Of a stretch of 64,000 bases of DNA, positions 12,071 to 22,654 are shown piece after piece. The notes beneath the pieces are model-generated. The model ran no database searches, was not told the DNA's origin, and saw only the letters and a program-made list of their open reading frames with translations. Numbering within the stretch: the first letter of the stretch is position 1; every line of letters starts with the position of its first letter. A program made the position numbers and the translations under genes. This stretch comes from Sternotherus odoratus (Eukaryota > Chordata > Testudines > Kinosternidae): positions 39,522,133-39,586,132 of the forward strand of contig JAVMKO010000005.1 of the NCBI GenBank assembly GCA_032164245.1. Direction: 5' to 3'.

Positions 12071-13369
12071 GAGGGACGTAAGCCCATCCTACTCCAGCAT
12101 TCCCAGCCTGGGGCTCTAGCAGTGGCAGGTGATCCCACCAGGGGGTCAGCGGGGAAAGGTAAGGTCACTGCCTCATGTCCCCGCAGTGCAACTGGACCAA
12201 TGTTGGGTTTCCCTGGGCTACTTTCTACCTGTTTCTATTGATGCTACTCATTTGCTGTTGGGCTGTGGCTCGCAAGTTCATGGTTGGGTGGCCTTTTCTC
12301 TGATCTCTCCTCATCCCCTGCGGCAGTGGGTTACCAGTCCTCTCCATGACCAATCCTGGATCTTGCTGAGGGCTTGGCTCTCTGGGAGGGATATCTTCCC
12401 TGATCTGGCTGAAACTGAGCTGCAAGGCCATACTCTTATATTTACTGCCCTGCTCCTGCACTTTTGTTGAGGATGGCAGGGCAGACTTAGCTACACTCAC
12501 CAGGGTAGTTAACCCCCACTACACTGGAGGGAGGCCACTTCGCCTCACTACAATTCCTCTCAGGGGCCTTACCTGCTGTGGAGAGGGATAAGTTGGAACA
12601 CCCTTGAGGCATTTACTTTGAGCTTCAGCTACAGTGACTTGCCGTGATCCATTCTAGGCATGATTAATATATGGATTACGGTGGCTGAAACCTTATTAAA
12701 TAGGAAAGAATAAAGTCTCAGAACAAAGAAAAGAAATAAAGAAAGAAAAGAATAAAGAAAGAATAAAGTCTCAGAACAAGCAGAATTTGAGGAAAGCATT
12801 TTCCACCACTATTGCTATCTGGTTTAATGAGTCCAGCAGGACCCCAAGACCTGACATTATTTTAATGAGCTGAGGGCAGGTGCTTTTCGGTGGGAAGGGA
12901 AGTCAGTATTTTGGCTAGCCCCTTGGAATTATTCTCCCATCCCATCAATATTGTTTGCTGTTTTCTAGGTTCAGTTTGAGCTTGTTATTTTTCATCCAGG
13001 TATTGATTTTTTTGTAGACATGATAATACTTTTATGAGAACATTGGTTACATATGTTGAAGAGAAAATACCATCTAGCAGTCATTTTATCTTATTGTTTG
13101 CCCTGATGCTCACAACCCTTCTAAATGGTATGTTTAGTACAAGGAGGAAGGGCAGAATATATATCTGTTTAAGGACTTTGTAAATGAGGGGTTACAGAGA
13201 TGAGGAGCAGTTGCCCATGGTCACTCTCTTTGAATTGTTTTTCCATGAGGAGGCCACTTATTAGCATTATTAGAGCTGTCTCTATGTTGTGACCCTCCCT
13301 TAAGCCTAATTCTAAAGGATCAACATTGTAGGTATGACCTTCCTCTCTGGTGTTATCTGGACTGGTGAT
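12071..13369. other. Intron or unclassified repeat sequence
   Basis: Mixed composition. A purine-rich low-complexity stretch (repeated aaagaa and aataaag units) lies at 12715-12780. No protein family, RNA gene or clear element boundary is recognised. Confidence 0.4.
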
Positions 13370-14485
13370 CTGTTAGGTCACTTCAATTCTTGACTCTGGG
13401 ATCCAGCCTTACTCTGCTCTGCTGTGAGAACCCCCATTCCTAGGCTGTTCACGCACAGCCTCTGGCATGTAAGCTGTTCCTTGGATTGTGCAACTAAATG
13501 ACACTAGCCAGTATCTCCGGAGCCTGAGACAACTGTAGGAACCTCCATCTTGCAGTGTCCAGTTATGCCCACTAGACACTGCAAGCTTATATTAGTTTGT
13601 CAATTTAATAAATAAATTGGTATGTGCCAGGCTTGTTATCCCAAGGGGAGTCTCTGACATTCTTCAGACCAAACACAGTGTTTCAGGTAGAATAAACAAA
13701 CAGATTTATTAACTACAAAGATATTTTTAAGTTATTATAAGTCAAAGCACAAGAAGTTGGATTTGGTCAAATGAAATAAAATCAAAACACATTCTAAGGT
13801 GATTTTAATATTTCAGTGCCCTTACGAACTTAAATGCTTCTCACCAGAGGCTGGCTGGTTGCCCTTCAGCCAGGCTCTCCCCTTTGATCAGCGCTTCAGA
13901 CACTTGGTCGTGATGTCTGTAGATGGAGGTGGAAGAGAGAGGAAGAGCATAGCAAATGCCTCTCACATTTATCATGTCCTTTCTTTCCTCTTGACTTTGC
14001 AACCCCCCCCTTCAGAGTCAGGTGAGCATTACCTCATCACAGTCCTAAACTGACCAAAGGAAGGGGGTGATTTAGGGTATGTCTTCACTACAGCAGTAGG
14101 TCGATTTCCTTTAAGTCGATTTTTTAAAGCAGACTGTATGGAGTCGATTTTGTGCGTCCCCACAAAGCACAGCAAGTCGGCAGTGTCTGTCCGCAAAACT
14201 GTTGCAAGTGTCGACTTAGCGAGCGTTGCACTGTGGGTACCTATCGCACAGTTCCCGGAGTCTCCAGCAGGCACCATTTTGAGTGCTGCACTATGGGTAG
14301 GCATTTCATAATTTCGCGCCCTTTTTTCGCGCCGCCGACCCCATTTCGAGCGGTGCACTGTGGGTACGCATCCCATTATTCGTGCCCTTTCTCCGCGCCT
14401 CACTAACGCCATAGCGCGGCAAGCATGGAGCCCACTGATGCCACCGCTGCAGTACTGGCCGTTGTGAGGACCTTCACGCACTGTT

Positions 14486-15747
14486 GTGGATTTTATGCTG
14501 TACCGTCTGCAGAGGAATGCGATCCGGAGACAACTGCGCTTTCCGGAACCTGATGGCAGTGATGAGGAGATGGACGTGGACGTGCACAGCAGAGACAGGG
14601 ACACTGACGTTTTTGGAAGTAGGGCGACCGACAATCTGGCAAATTTGGTGGCAATGGGGCAGGCTCATGCCATGCAACGCCGATTCTGGGCCAGGGAAAC
14701 AAGCACTGACTGGTGGGATCGCATAGTGCTGCAGGTCTGGGATGACTCCCAGTGGCTCAGAAACTTTCGCATACGTAAGGGCACGTTCATGGAACTTTGT
14801 GACTTGCTTTCCCCGGCCCTCCGGCGCAAGAATACCAGAATGAGAGCGGCCCTCACAGTTGAGAAGCGAGTGGCGATAGCCCTCTGGAAGCTTGCAACGC
14901 CAGACAGCTACAGGTCAGTCGCGAATCAGTTTGGGGTGGGTAAATCTACAGTGGGGTCTGCTGTGATGCAAGTAAGCAGAGCAATCGTCGAGCTGCTGCT
15001 ACCCAGGGTTATAAACCTTGGAAACCTGCAATCTACAATAGATGGCTTTGCCGCCACGGGATTGCCTAACTGTGGTGGGGCTATAGATGGGACTCATATC
15101 CCTATTCTGACATCGGACAACGAGGCCGCAGAGTACAGAAACCGGAAGGGATATTATTCTATGGTCATGCAAGCAGTGGTTGACCACAAGGGACGTTTCA
15201 CCGACCTGTACGTGGGATGGCCGGGAAAGCTTCATGACGCTCGTGTTTTCAGGAACTCTAGGATTTTTAGACAGCTGCAGCAGGGGATTTTCTTCCCCGA
15301 CCAGAAAATTTCCATGGGGGGTGGGGGGGTGGAAATGCCGATCGTTATCATTTGGGACCCAGCCTACCCCCTAATGCCCTGGCTTATAAAGCCCTACACA
15401 GGAGCCCTGGACAGGGGTCAGGAGCTGTTCAATTACAGGCTGACAAATGCAGGATGGCAGTAGAGTGTGCATTTGGCTGACTGAAGGGGCGATGATGTTC
15501 ATTACTTATTTGCTCAGACATCAGTGAGAGAAATATCCCCATTGTTATTGCTGCCTGCTCTGTGCTCCACAATCTCTGTGAGAGCAAGGGGGAAACGTTT
15601 ATGGCGGGCTGGGAGGCAGAGGCAAATTTCCTGTCCGCTGCTTACCAGCAGCCAAACAGCAGGGAAAGTAGAAGAGCGCACCATGATGCGCTGCGCCTCA
15701 GGGATGCCTTGAAAACCAGTTTTATGAGTGCCCAAGATGGCGTTTGA
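14486..15747 (+). pseudogene. HARBI1-like DDE transposase, frameshifted
   Basis: Harbinger transposases cut and join the element ends with a DDE nuclease in the nucleus, helped by a SANT partner. The main ORF (325 codons to 15463) shows a helix-turn-helix-like region around residues 128-162 and two catalytic aspartates, D201 in GAIDGTH and D251 in GKLHDARVF. It then shows DPAYPLMPWLIKPY near residue 291. Reading breaks at about 15452 by a one-base shift, followed in the continuing frame by TGA stops at 15478 and 15493. The VECAFG box carrying the third acidic residue lies just after the break. A C-terminal tail resumes to 15747 (CSVLHNLCESKG). An in-frame link to a better initiator at 14425 also seems lost by an indel, so 14486 is a default start. 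The enzyme is inactive as it stands. Confidence 0.9.
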
Positions 15748-15831
15748 CAACCCTCACCCTTGCTCTGCTCGGCCCTAAGCCTGCCGTCCTTGCACCCTCT
15801 TTCCCTCCCCCCTCCCGATGCTTGCAGAGGA

Positions 15832-15869
15832 AATAAATTCAATGTTTTAAAAATCATGCTTTATTTATT
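15832..15869. promoter_or_regulatory. Convergent polyadenylation signals
   Basis: AATAAA on the plus strand at 15832-15837 follows the transposase tail. TTTATT at 15860-15865 and 15864-15869 (AATAAA on the minus strand) follows the SANT gene's stop. The two transcription units of the Harbinger element would therefore end tail to tail within about 40 bp. Confidence 0.6.
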
Positions 15870-16174
15870 GCTTCATCACAAACACAAATACAGGGGATCA
15901 CTGGCAAGGTAGCCCAGAACAGGGTGGGGGAGGAGGGAAACCAGCAGTCGCAGTGGTGCAAGAGCGGAGAGAGGAGTGAGTGGGGGAAGGGAGGAGAGGT
16001 GGGGGGCCAAGACACAGCAGCTTTTAAAAGTTTTTAGATAAACTCATCCTGCTGCTGCTTGTGCTGGCTTGTGGTGTAGAGTGGGTCGGTCCCCGGAGCT
16101 TCCCCCCCCGCCCCGGGTTCTCACCCCACGTTTGGGTGGGGAAGCTATGGGACTTGGGGGGGGGGGAGAGGTGG

Positions 16175-16530
16175 TTAGACAGACTGCAGAGGCGATCTTT
16201 GGTCCTGCTGCAGCTCCACCAGACACCTCAGCATGTCGCTTTGGTCCTCCATTATCCGGAGCAAAGCATCCATGCGTCTTTCTTCGCGGTCCTGTCGCTG
16301 CAGCCACTGTTCTTCCCTCTTTTCTGCTGCGGCTCTCGATTCCTGCCTGTCTCGATTCCTTGCCTGTATCAATCTTTCCCTCCATTCCATCTGGCGGGGT
16401 GCCTCAGCGCGCGAGTTCTCCAGGAGTTCACTGAACATATCATCGCACATTCGCGTTTTCTTTTTACGCTTTCGTATCTGCGATGCACGGCAGGAGGAGC
16501 AGGACGGGGGATTCTGAGATAATTGTTCAT
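16175..16530 (-). CDS. SANT/Myb-like Harbinger protein, exon 2
   Basis: Second, terminal exon of the minus-strand Harbinger gene. The acceptor is cgcccacag ending at 16531. Joining to the donor at 17618 keeps phase, with one base of the split Asp codon from exon 1 and two from exon 2. It encodes a basic patch IRKRKKKTR that could serve as nuclear-localisation signal. A highly charged, probably coiled-coil helix rich in R/E/Q follows, ending LRCLVELQQDQRSPLQSV and stopping at 16175. Such C-terminal helices in these proteins are thought to mediate multimerisation or contact with the transposase; that role is inference here. No internal stop is present. Confidence 0.8.
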
Positions 16531-16940
16531 CTGTGGGCGAATGTGGGCAAAGAAAGTTTTTGAAAGTTATGAGACAGATACATTCAAGGTTAGGAGACAG
16601 ATGCAGTCTCAGATGGTACACAATGGGAGTACTATGCCGTTTGCAACCTCAGTATTCAGAGGCCTGATATGATTTCGGTACAAGGTCATGTTCTACACCT
16701 AAAAGTGACTGACTAGCTCACAGAAAAGTCAGAGCATCTCAGACACATATGCGTGCCTCAGCCCAACACGGCTTCTGAAATCACCGTGCCCCCGGCCATG
16801 GTAAGTTACAAGCAGCACTTGCATATTGTAGAGTAACCCCACCCCCTTCCTCCCACCACGTGGCTCCCACTGAACCGCAAACTGCAAAACAAAGCCCAAA
16901 AATCTCTCGCTAACTGCTAAGGGCTGGTTGGGGCTCTTCA

Positions 16941-17102
16941 GCGGAGGCAAACTGCTTGCAGACTGTTCAGATTCCCTGTTAGCTACCGCTTCGGGCTGGA
17001 GGGGGGGGGGTTGGGTGCGCGTTGGATCTGAAGCGGAAGCAACCGCTTGCAGACCGTTCAGATTCCCTGCTAGCTACCGCTACGGGCTGGCGGGGAGGGG
17101 GG
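16941..17102. repeat. Two-copy tandem duplication, 92-bp period
   Basis: Copies at 16941-17010 and 17033-17102 share ttcagattccctg and tagctaccgct with few differences. Each ends in a long G run. They lie inside the Harbinger element, upstream of the third ORF and in the SANT gene's intron. They may be promoter or subterminal repeats; this is inference. Confidence 0.75.
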
Positions 17103-17217
17103 GGCGGGTGAGTGTTTTTGGGGGGGCGGTTGGTTGGTCTTCAGCAGAAAAGATTACTTTGCAGCTGGGAATCTTTATGTCCCTACTAATCGCAGTCCGT
17201 ATTTCAAACAGGCAACC

Positions 17218-17508
17218 ATGAATGACATCACTTTGCTGAGAATTTCTCAGAGAGATAGAGAGCGCATGCTCCTTGCCTCCATGCAAAGCCCTGGTCCATT
17301 TGCCGCAATGCTAGCCTGCTCAATGATACCAGACTACTTACTACTTTCGTGGCGTGGGATGGTCTCCTATCACGGGGGACCACATAAGGCGGCTCTCCCC
17401 AGAAATCTGCTGCGGAAGATTCATCGCTATCTCCTGGATAGCTTCATTGAAATGTCCGTGGAGGACTTCCGGTCAATCCCGGAGTATATTGACAAACTCT
17501 TTGAGTAG
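17218..17508 (+). CDS. Unrecognised third ORF of the Harbinger element
   Basis: A 96-residue plus-strand ORF starting MNDITLLRISQRDRERMLL and ending SIPEYIDKLFE. It lies between the two exons of the minus-strand SANT gene, that is, in the antisense of its intron. An in-frame ATG at 17134 would add 28 residues. The sequence just before 17215 (cgtatttcaaacag) could be a splice acceptor, so 17218 may be codon 2 or later of a spliced gene. AATAAA follows at 17560. I recognise no domain. The residue pattern is protein-like: balanced composition, amphipathic C-terminal half, no low complexity. It could be an accessory protein or a captured host exon. Expression is unproven. Confidence 0.5.
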   Translation: MNDITLLRISQRDRERMLLASMQSPGPFAAMLACSMIPDYLLLSWRGMVSYHGGPHKAALPRNLLRKIHRYLLDSFIEMSVEDFRSIPEYIDKLFE

Positions 17509-17617
17509 AAACTGACCAGCAATGAAAGCACGCTAAGTCTTTAGGACAAATTAACCACTAATAAATGCTTCCTTTAAAAATCATGCGTCATGTAATCCCT
17601 TAAAAAGAAACACTTAC

Positions 17618-18392
17618 CCCCCTGGGAGGCTTGGGAGGGTGCTGGCTCCAGGGTGATAAACAGCTCCTGGCTGTCTGCTATCACGGTTTCTCCACTGGCC
17701 TCCTGCTGCTCCGTGAAATTTCCCTCCTCCTCATGGTCGTCCTCATCAGAGTCAGTCTCCTCCCTGACGATTATCCCATCGGTGGAGTCCACACAGACCG
17801 GTGCGATGGTGGTGGGGGCGCCCCCCATTATCTGATTTAGTTCATTGTAGAACCGGCATGTCCGCGGCGCACCCCCATAGCGTCCGTTTGCCTCCTTGGC
17901 TTTCTGGAACGCTTGCCTCAGCTCCTTAATTTTCACGTGGCACTGCTGGGCGTCCCTGTTGTGGCCCCTTTCCAGCATGGCCTTGGAGACCCTGGCAAAC
18001 GTGTTGGCATTCCGTTTGTTGTTGCGGAGTTCCAACATCACGGATTCCTCTCCCCAGATAGTGAAGAGATCCAACACTTCACGAGTGGCCCATGCTGGAG
18101 CTCTTTTCCTCTGGCTGGTCTCCAGGGCAGCTGAGCTCTGCATGGAGTCTTGTGATGCTGAGCTCTGCATGGCGGCTTGTGCTGCTGATTTCTCTGAATG
18201 GCGACTGAGCTGTGCAGGTGAGCTGGCCACGCTGACCAAACAGGAAATACTATTCAAATGTTCCCGGGTCTTTTCCTGTCTACCTGGCCAGAGCAGCGAG
18301 TTGAGAGTGCTGTCCAGAGTGGTCACAGTGGAGCAGTGAGGCAGTCCAGAGCGGTCAGAATGGAGCATTGTGGGACAGCCTCTGGAGGCCAA
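17618..18392 (-). CDS. SANT/Myb-like Harbinger protein, exon 1
   Basis: N-terminal exon of the Harbinger DNA-binding partner. In this family the SANT/trihelix-like protein binds element ends and helps bring the transposase into the nucleus. The predicted domain starts at KRAPAWATREVLDLFTIWGE and continues through the NTFARVSKAMLERGH, QQCHVKIKELRQAF and CRFYNELNQIMGG segments, the usual trihelix spacing. An acidic linker (EETDSDEDDHEEEG) follows. The donor is ggggg|gtaagtg at 17618/17617; reading through it gives a short tail and stop at 17574. The first ATG is at 18392, but ATGs further in (for example the one opening MQSSASQDS) are also possible starts. Both exons together give about 376 codons without a break, in contrast to the broken transposase. 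Confidence 0.82.
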
Positions 18393-18974
18393 TAACGTCC
18401 CATGTGTCCTCGCTAGTCCACAATCGACCCAGAGAGGTCTATTTCAGCGCTACTCCTCTTGTTAGGGAGGAGTACAGAAGTCGATTTTGAGGGCCCTTTA
18501 AATCGACGCAAATGGCGTCCGTGTGAGGACGGGTACAGGTTTATGTCGAGTTAACGTTGCTAAAGTCGACGTTAAGTCATAGTGTGGACCAGCCCTTACT
18601 TGAGAATCCAACAGATCTGTTGTTGCTGTCTAGGCCAGTGTCCTTTGTTCCTGTGAGGATGGGCTGGGTTTGTCCTATACATGACCTGATGAGTTGTGAA
18701 CTACCCCTCTGCTTCTGGAGAGTTTTTGTCTGGGCTTGCTTTAAGCCATGAGGACGCATTTTCAGCCTCATATCTATATACATGAAATTACAACTTATAA
18801 CATTATTATAACAACAATTACTATAACATTATTATAACAGTGCTCAATGCATCATGAGCCTTCCGAAGACACCTGAATGATAAACTTTGCATTAGATACC
18901 ACACAATCATTTCATAAAGATGACCATCGGGGGTGTAGGGTGTTCCCCCAACAGAGCGTCACAGTTTGTCAGTG

Positions 18975-19555
18975 CTAGGGTGATCAGACGTCCCGATTTT
19001 ATCGGGACAGTTCTGATTTTTAGGTGTTTGTCCTGCGTCCCGACCATACTTTGGTCGGGACGCCCCTTTTGTCCCGATTTCGGGACCTTCAAAGTAGAGC
19101 CCGGCACCGGCAGGAGCACGCAGCACTGCCCGCCCACTGCCCCAGGACCAGGCAGAGACTAGGCGGTCGGGTCTCTGCTGTGCCGCTGCGGGCTTTCAGC
19201 ACATGCTGTAGGGGTGGGTGGTCGGGAGGAAAGCTGCTGCTGCCAGCTTGGCCAGTGCCGGCCAGCAGAAGGGGGGCAGGAGAGGGCAGAAAGCCCACTC
19301 CCCTCCCTCCCTCCCTCCGCAGAGACAGTCGGGGGAAGGAGGACTGCACCATGGCTGCTGCAGGAGAGCTCTCTAGGCCTTGCATGCAGGTGCCGGCGGC
19401 GGGGTGGGGGAGAACCCAGAGAGCCTCCCCCCTTGCAACCTGGCTCAGCCCCCCACCATCCACCAGGGTCCCCCGGCCTCCCCTTGCTGCTCCCTTAGAC
19501 CTTCTCCCCGGGGAGCAGAGCATCCCTTCTCTTCCCTTCTGTGCAGCAACATCGT
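18975..19555. repeat. GC-rich interspersed repeat (gggtgatcagacgtcccg end)
   Basis: Starts agggtgatcagacgtcccga, related to the terminus at 11573. Near the left end it has a short hairpin (cgtcccgacca / tggtcgggacg at about 19036-19063). The GC-rich interior gives antiparallel ORFs of 94-177 codons with no family resemblance. The other end is not defined. Confidence 0.5.
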
Positions 19556-19617
19556 AAGTAAGCAAGTAAGCAACTTGAAGTAATTGAAGTAAGCAACTTG
19601 AAGTAATTGAAGTAATT
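19553..19617. repeat. Short tandem repeat
   Basis: Repeats of aagtaagcaacttgaagtaattg follow directly on the GC-rich repeat. About two and a half units are visible, plus gtaa-rich variants. Confidence 0.7.
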
Positions 19618-19619
19618 AA

Positions 19620-20740
19620 AAAAAATTAATTTAGTACTCTTGCAGCTGGTGATAGCTTAATGTTCCTGGACACTGAAGTCCTCTGTCTGCAGAGTAGGAT
19701 ATCTTACACATTTTTTCCCCTCAGTGTTGACTGAAATGGTATCATATGACCTAAAATAATTTCTCTGAATATGTTAATCACTTTACAACACTGAGCAGTT
19801 AGGCTCTGATCCTGAATAGGCTTTGGGATGCTACTACAACACAAATAAATAAATATTCCTATTTAAGTGCTGCAGGTGTTTTGTGCTGTACAAAACAGAG
19901 ATCTAGCCCCAAGAATGTTACAGTTAAGAAAAAAATCCACAATTTAGATATAAAATGTACATGCATTTATCATAGAGGGTTTTTGTTAAAATTATGGGTA
20001 TGACATGACCTTTTGAGTTAACTCTTGTAGGCTTTATGGAAGACATAAGGGATAAAACCCTCTCAGGTCCCTGAGTAGTCCAGGATCTGGAGAGTGCAAC
20101 AATGTCTTTAAGCCAGTTTAGCCCCTCAGGTTGCACATTTTGTGTTGCACCACTAAGAGATGCAGCTCAGAATCTCATCCATGCTTTTTGATGGTGGTTT
20201 GAAAGAGAAGAGAACAGCCATTGTGCACATTAGAGGTAGGAGCGAGTTCCAGATGTATGAAGCACCATAAAGGAAAGCATGAAAGTGAGAATAGGAGTTT
20301 GGATACAAAGAAAATGATGAAGAATGAGTTAGCTGAAGCTAAAAGAATGAGATGTCATGGAGTGGGTGAGGATGGAGTATGGAAAAAAAAGAATACAGAT
20401 ACAGATTGGGAGATCACTGCATCCACTTTAATTTATTGGGCCAATTTAATGGATACAACTTCACTGACTTCAATGATATTGCACCAATTTAGACTATGAT
20501 TAATTTGATTTTAATTTTCAGAGGCATATTGATGTATGTAGTGAATACAAGTTAAATCTTCACCTTTTTTGTTTTGACAAAAAATGTTAGAAAACTAATT
20601 TTTAGTCAAATGTATATACTAAGTAATGTTAGAGAAATGAATATTATATATGTAGTTTAAGAAAATGTAAAGGAGTTTTTGCTTTTTGTATGTATTTCAG
20701 CTGATCCAGCATTTGCAAATTTAGCTGAAACAGCATCAGG
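19620..20740. other. Intron, nothing recognised
   Basis: AT-rich sequence with no recognisable exon, RNA gene or repeat boundary. Confidence 0.5.
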
Positions 20741-20749
20741 GTTGTGTAA

Positions 20750-20965
20750 ACCATTACTCCTGGGGAATTCTGCACCAAAATATTAAAAATTCTGCACACA
20801 ATCTTTTAAAATTCTACAAAATTATGCATATTTTATTTGTCAAAAAAACACAATATAATCACACCAGTTTCAATTATTTTGGTAATTTATTTCAAAGTAT
20901 TTGTCAGCAAGTACGTGTGTTAACAATACAGACAACAAGCAGTTTCCATTAGTGCATTAAGCAAT
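20750..20965. mobile_element. Old nonautonomous repeat fragment
   Basis: Contains attactcctggggaattctg followed by repeated attctgca/attctaca words, the look of a dispersed reptile MITE remnant. No target duplication is visible, so the family is uncertain. Confidence 0.35.
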
Positions 20966-22126
20966 ATGACTAACTTGGTCATGTTTCTCTCTCATCCTCT
21001 CCAAAAGGGGAAAATTGTGTGTGCAGTGAAGTTTTTGTTTTGCTAGGGTTTAGGTTTTAGGTTTTTAAAAATATACAATGTTACATCTTCGAGAAGGTTG
21101 AATAAGTGTGATTTGTAGAGCAGAAAATGGTGACATTTGATGGTCCACAGTTCTTGTGGGAGTTTGTTCCACAGTGCCTTCTGCATGGATGGGCTTTATA
21201 CACAGGACACACTACAGTAGCTCTTTGTCATATGAAAATGTCTGCATGAAGTAAAGAAGTAAAAAGCAGCTCAACTGAATAGGAGAATTAGGCCCATCAT
21301 CTTGAATTTAATTTTAAAGGAAAAGATATTTCCTTACTTATGGGCAAATGTCTGAAGTTTTAGCCTGAGTATATTATTCCCCACTTATATAATTCCATTC
21401 TTGTTAGATTCGAGGCTCTGAGTGGTGATTTTATTTTATTTATATTTTCCTACATTCATGTTTAAGACAGGACATTTCATAAAATGATTTTTCTTAATTC
21501 AGTTCTACAGTAATTAACCAATAAAAAACCTGGAGGAAAAGACACCATTTAAGGGTGTCATCTCTAAATTATTAAATCTCTATAACCTATTCAATATTTC
21601 TAAACAAAAACACATTATGTAATAGCCTTAATCATAAATATCTAAAAATAACAGCGTTTCTATATTAAGTTAGCACCAGACTGTGCTTGAAGATGAATAG
21701 AAATGTTGGAGAAAAGTAATCTCTGCAATCTATCTCCCTTTTATGTACATTAATGCTTAAGAATAATAATCCTGATCCAAATAAAATCAGTGCTGTTTTT
21801 TACACTTGATAAGTTGTATAGATGAAGTGAATCTTGGTATATAGCATGAGATCATCTGGGATCAGTAATTAAAATTGTTTGAGGTCTTCTTTAACCTAGT
21901 TTTTTCCCCAAAAGTACGGATCATTTTTAAGCATAATAGAGTTCGAGGTTGTGGTAAGAGGGAGAAGGATATACAAGAGGAAGTAATTGGCAAAATGGGA
22001 AAGATGTTTTTTTGGAGCAGCTATGTAACCGCTTTGTGTATAAATAAATTAAGCAAAGACTTGAGTCTCCTTTGTTTTAAGAATAAAAGAAGACAATATG
22101 TAACCTTTATCTTTTGTTTTTTCTAG
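20966..22126. other. Intron up to the first visible exon
   Basis: AT-rich intronic sequence. The only functional signal seen is the polypyrimidine tract ending ttttgttttttctag immediately before the exon at 22127. Confidence 0.55.
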
Positions 22127-22210
22127 TGATATGCAGCTTCCGAGGATCTATACCACAAGGCTTAGTCTTGGAACTAGGAGAAACTGTACAGATCTTGGAA
22201 AAATGTGAAG
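22127..22210 (+). CDS. DOCK3: DOCK3 coding exon, SH3 part 1
   Basis: An 84-bp exon between a strong acceptor (ttttgttttttctag) and donor (aag|gttagt). It enters with two bases of a split Val codon and leaves with one base of a Gly codon. It encodes VICSFRGSIPQGLVLELGET and then VQILEKCEG, the first strands of the N-terminal SH3 domain of DOCK proteins. DOCK3 is a neuronal Rac1 exchange factor. In the family the SH3 domain binds ELMO and restrains the DHR-2 catalytic domain. The wording PQGLVLE-GETVQILEKCEG fits DOCK3 better than DOCK4, which from memory has a different loop. It is probably the second coding exon, as the initiator Met is not in the window. Confidence 0.92.
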
Positions 22211-22654
22211 GTTAGTATGATGGATTGGAGTGTGGGTACGTTTCCCAAAGATAAATTTTATTTGCAGTAGAAATATATAAACACATTTACAGTTGTGGAT
22301 TTTAATAAATCATTTTGGGATCATAATGTATCAGATCCTCAAAATACTCTGATAAAACCTCATTTGACCCACTTTCCATAGGAAAGACTAGAGCATTACT
22401 GGCAGTAATCCAGTCTGATAGGAGGTCAGCGTGTTTAAGTAAACCATCTGTCCAGAAAATGTTTGAACCCAGACTTGAGAGTGTTATGGTTGTTGAGTTT
22501 GGTGGTGAATTTTCATCATGTTGACTTTTGAACAAATATCTAGATTTCCAATTGTATTTTATAGTTTTTATCCCCTTCCTATAAAATTGAGCTTACCAAT
22601 ATTGTTTATTTTCCATAAGTATTTGAAAATATGCTTAATGAAATATGTAATACT

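Larger units (their letters stand above)
14075..18595 (+). mobile_element. PIF/Harbinger DNA transposon, 4.5 kb, three ORFs
   Basis: The element begins gggtatgtcttcactac. Its right end, read on the complement, begins gggctggtccacactatg, so the termini are imperfect inverted repeats. Both sides carry TTA (14072-14074 and 18596-18598), the 3-bp target duplication typical of PIF/Harbinger. Inside are a plus-strand DDE transposase pseudogene, a convergent minus-strand two-exon SANT/Myb-like gene, and a small plus-strand ORF within that gene's intron. The pair of transposase plus SANT protein is the known Harbinger arrangement; the third ORF is not part of the textbook layout. The element sits in a reverse LTR-like sequence, so it is younger than it. 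Confidence 0.93.
13370..18962 (-). mobile_element. Reverse-oriented LTR-like sequence split by Harbinger
   Basis: The two outer parts (13370-14074 and 18596-18962) form one LTR-like unit of about 1.1 kb once the Harbinger element is excluded. On the minus strand it begins tgtgacgctctgttgg, giving a TG start. It contains a complement-strand AATAAA near 13707 within taataaatctgtttgtt, as in an LTR R region. No retroelement coding region is attached, so it is probably a solo LTR. The left boundary and target duplication are not resolved. Confidence 0.55.

Noticed and set aside
11719..12168. 149-codon ORF on the minus strand
   Set aside because: It is a shadow of the 82-bp G-rich tandem units; the Pro/Ser-rich peptide repeats with the array.
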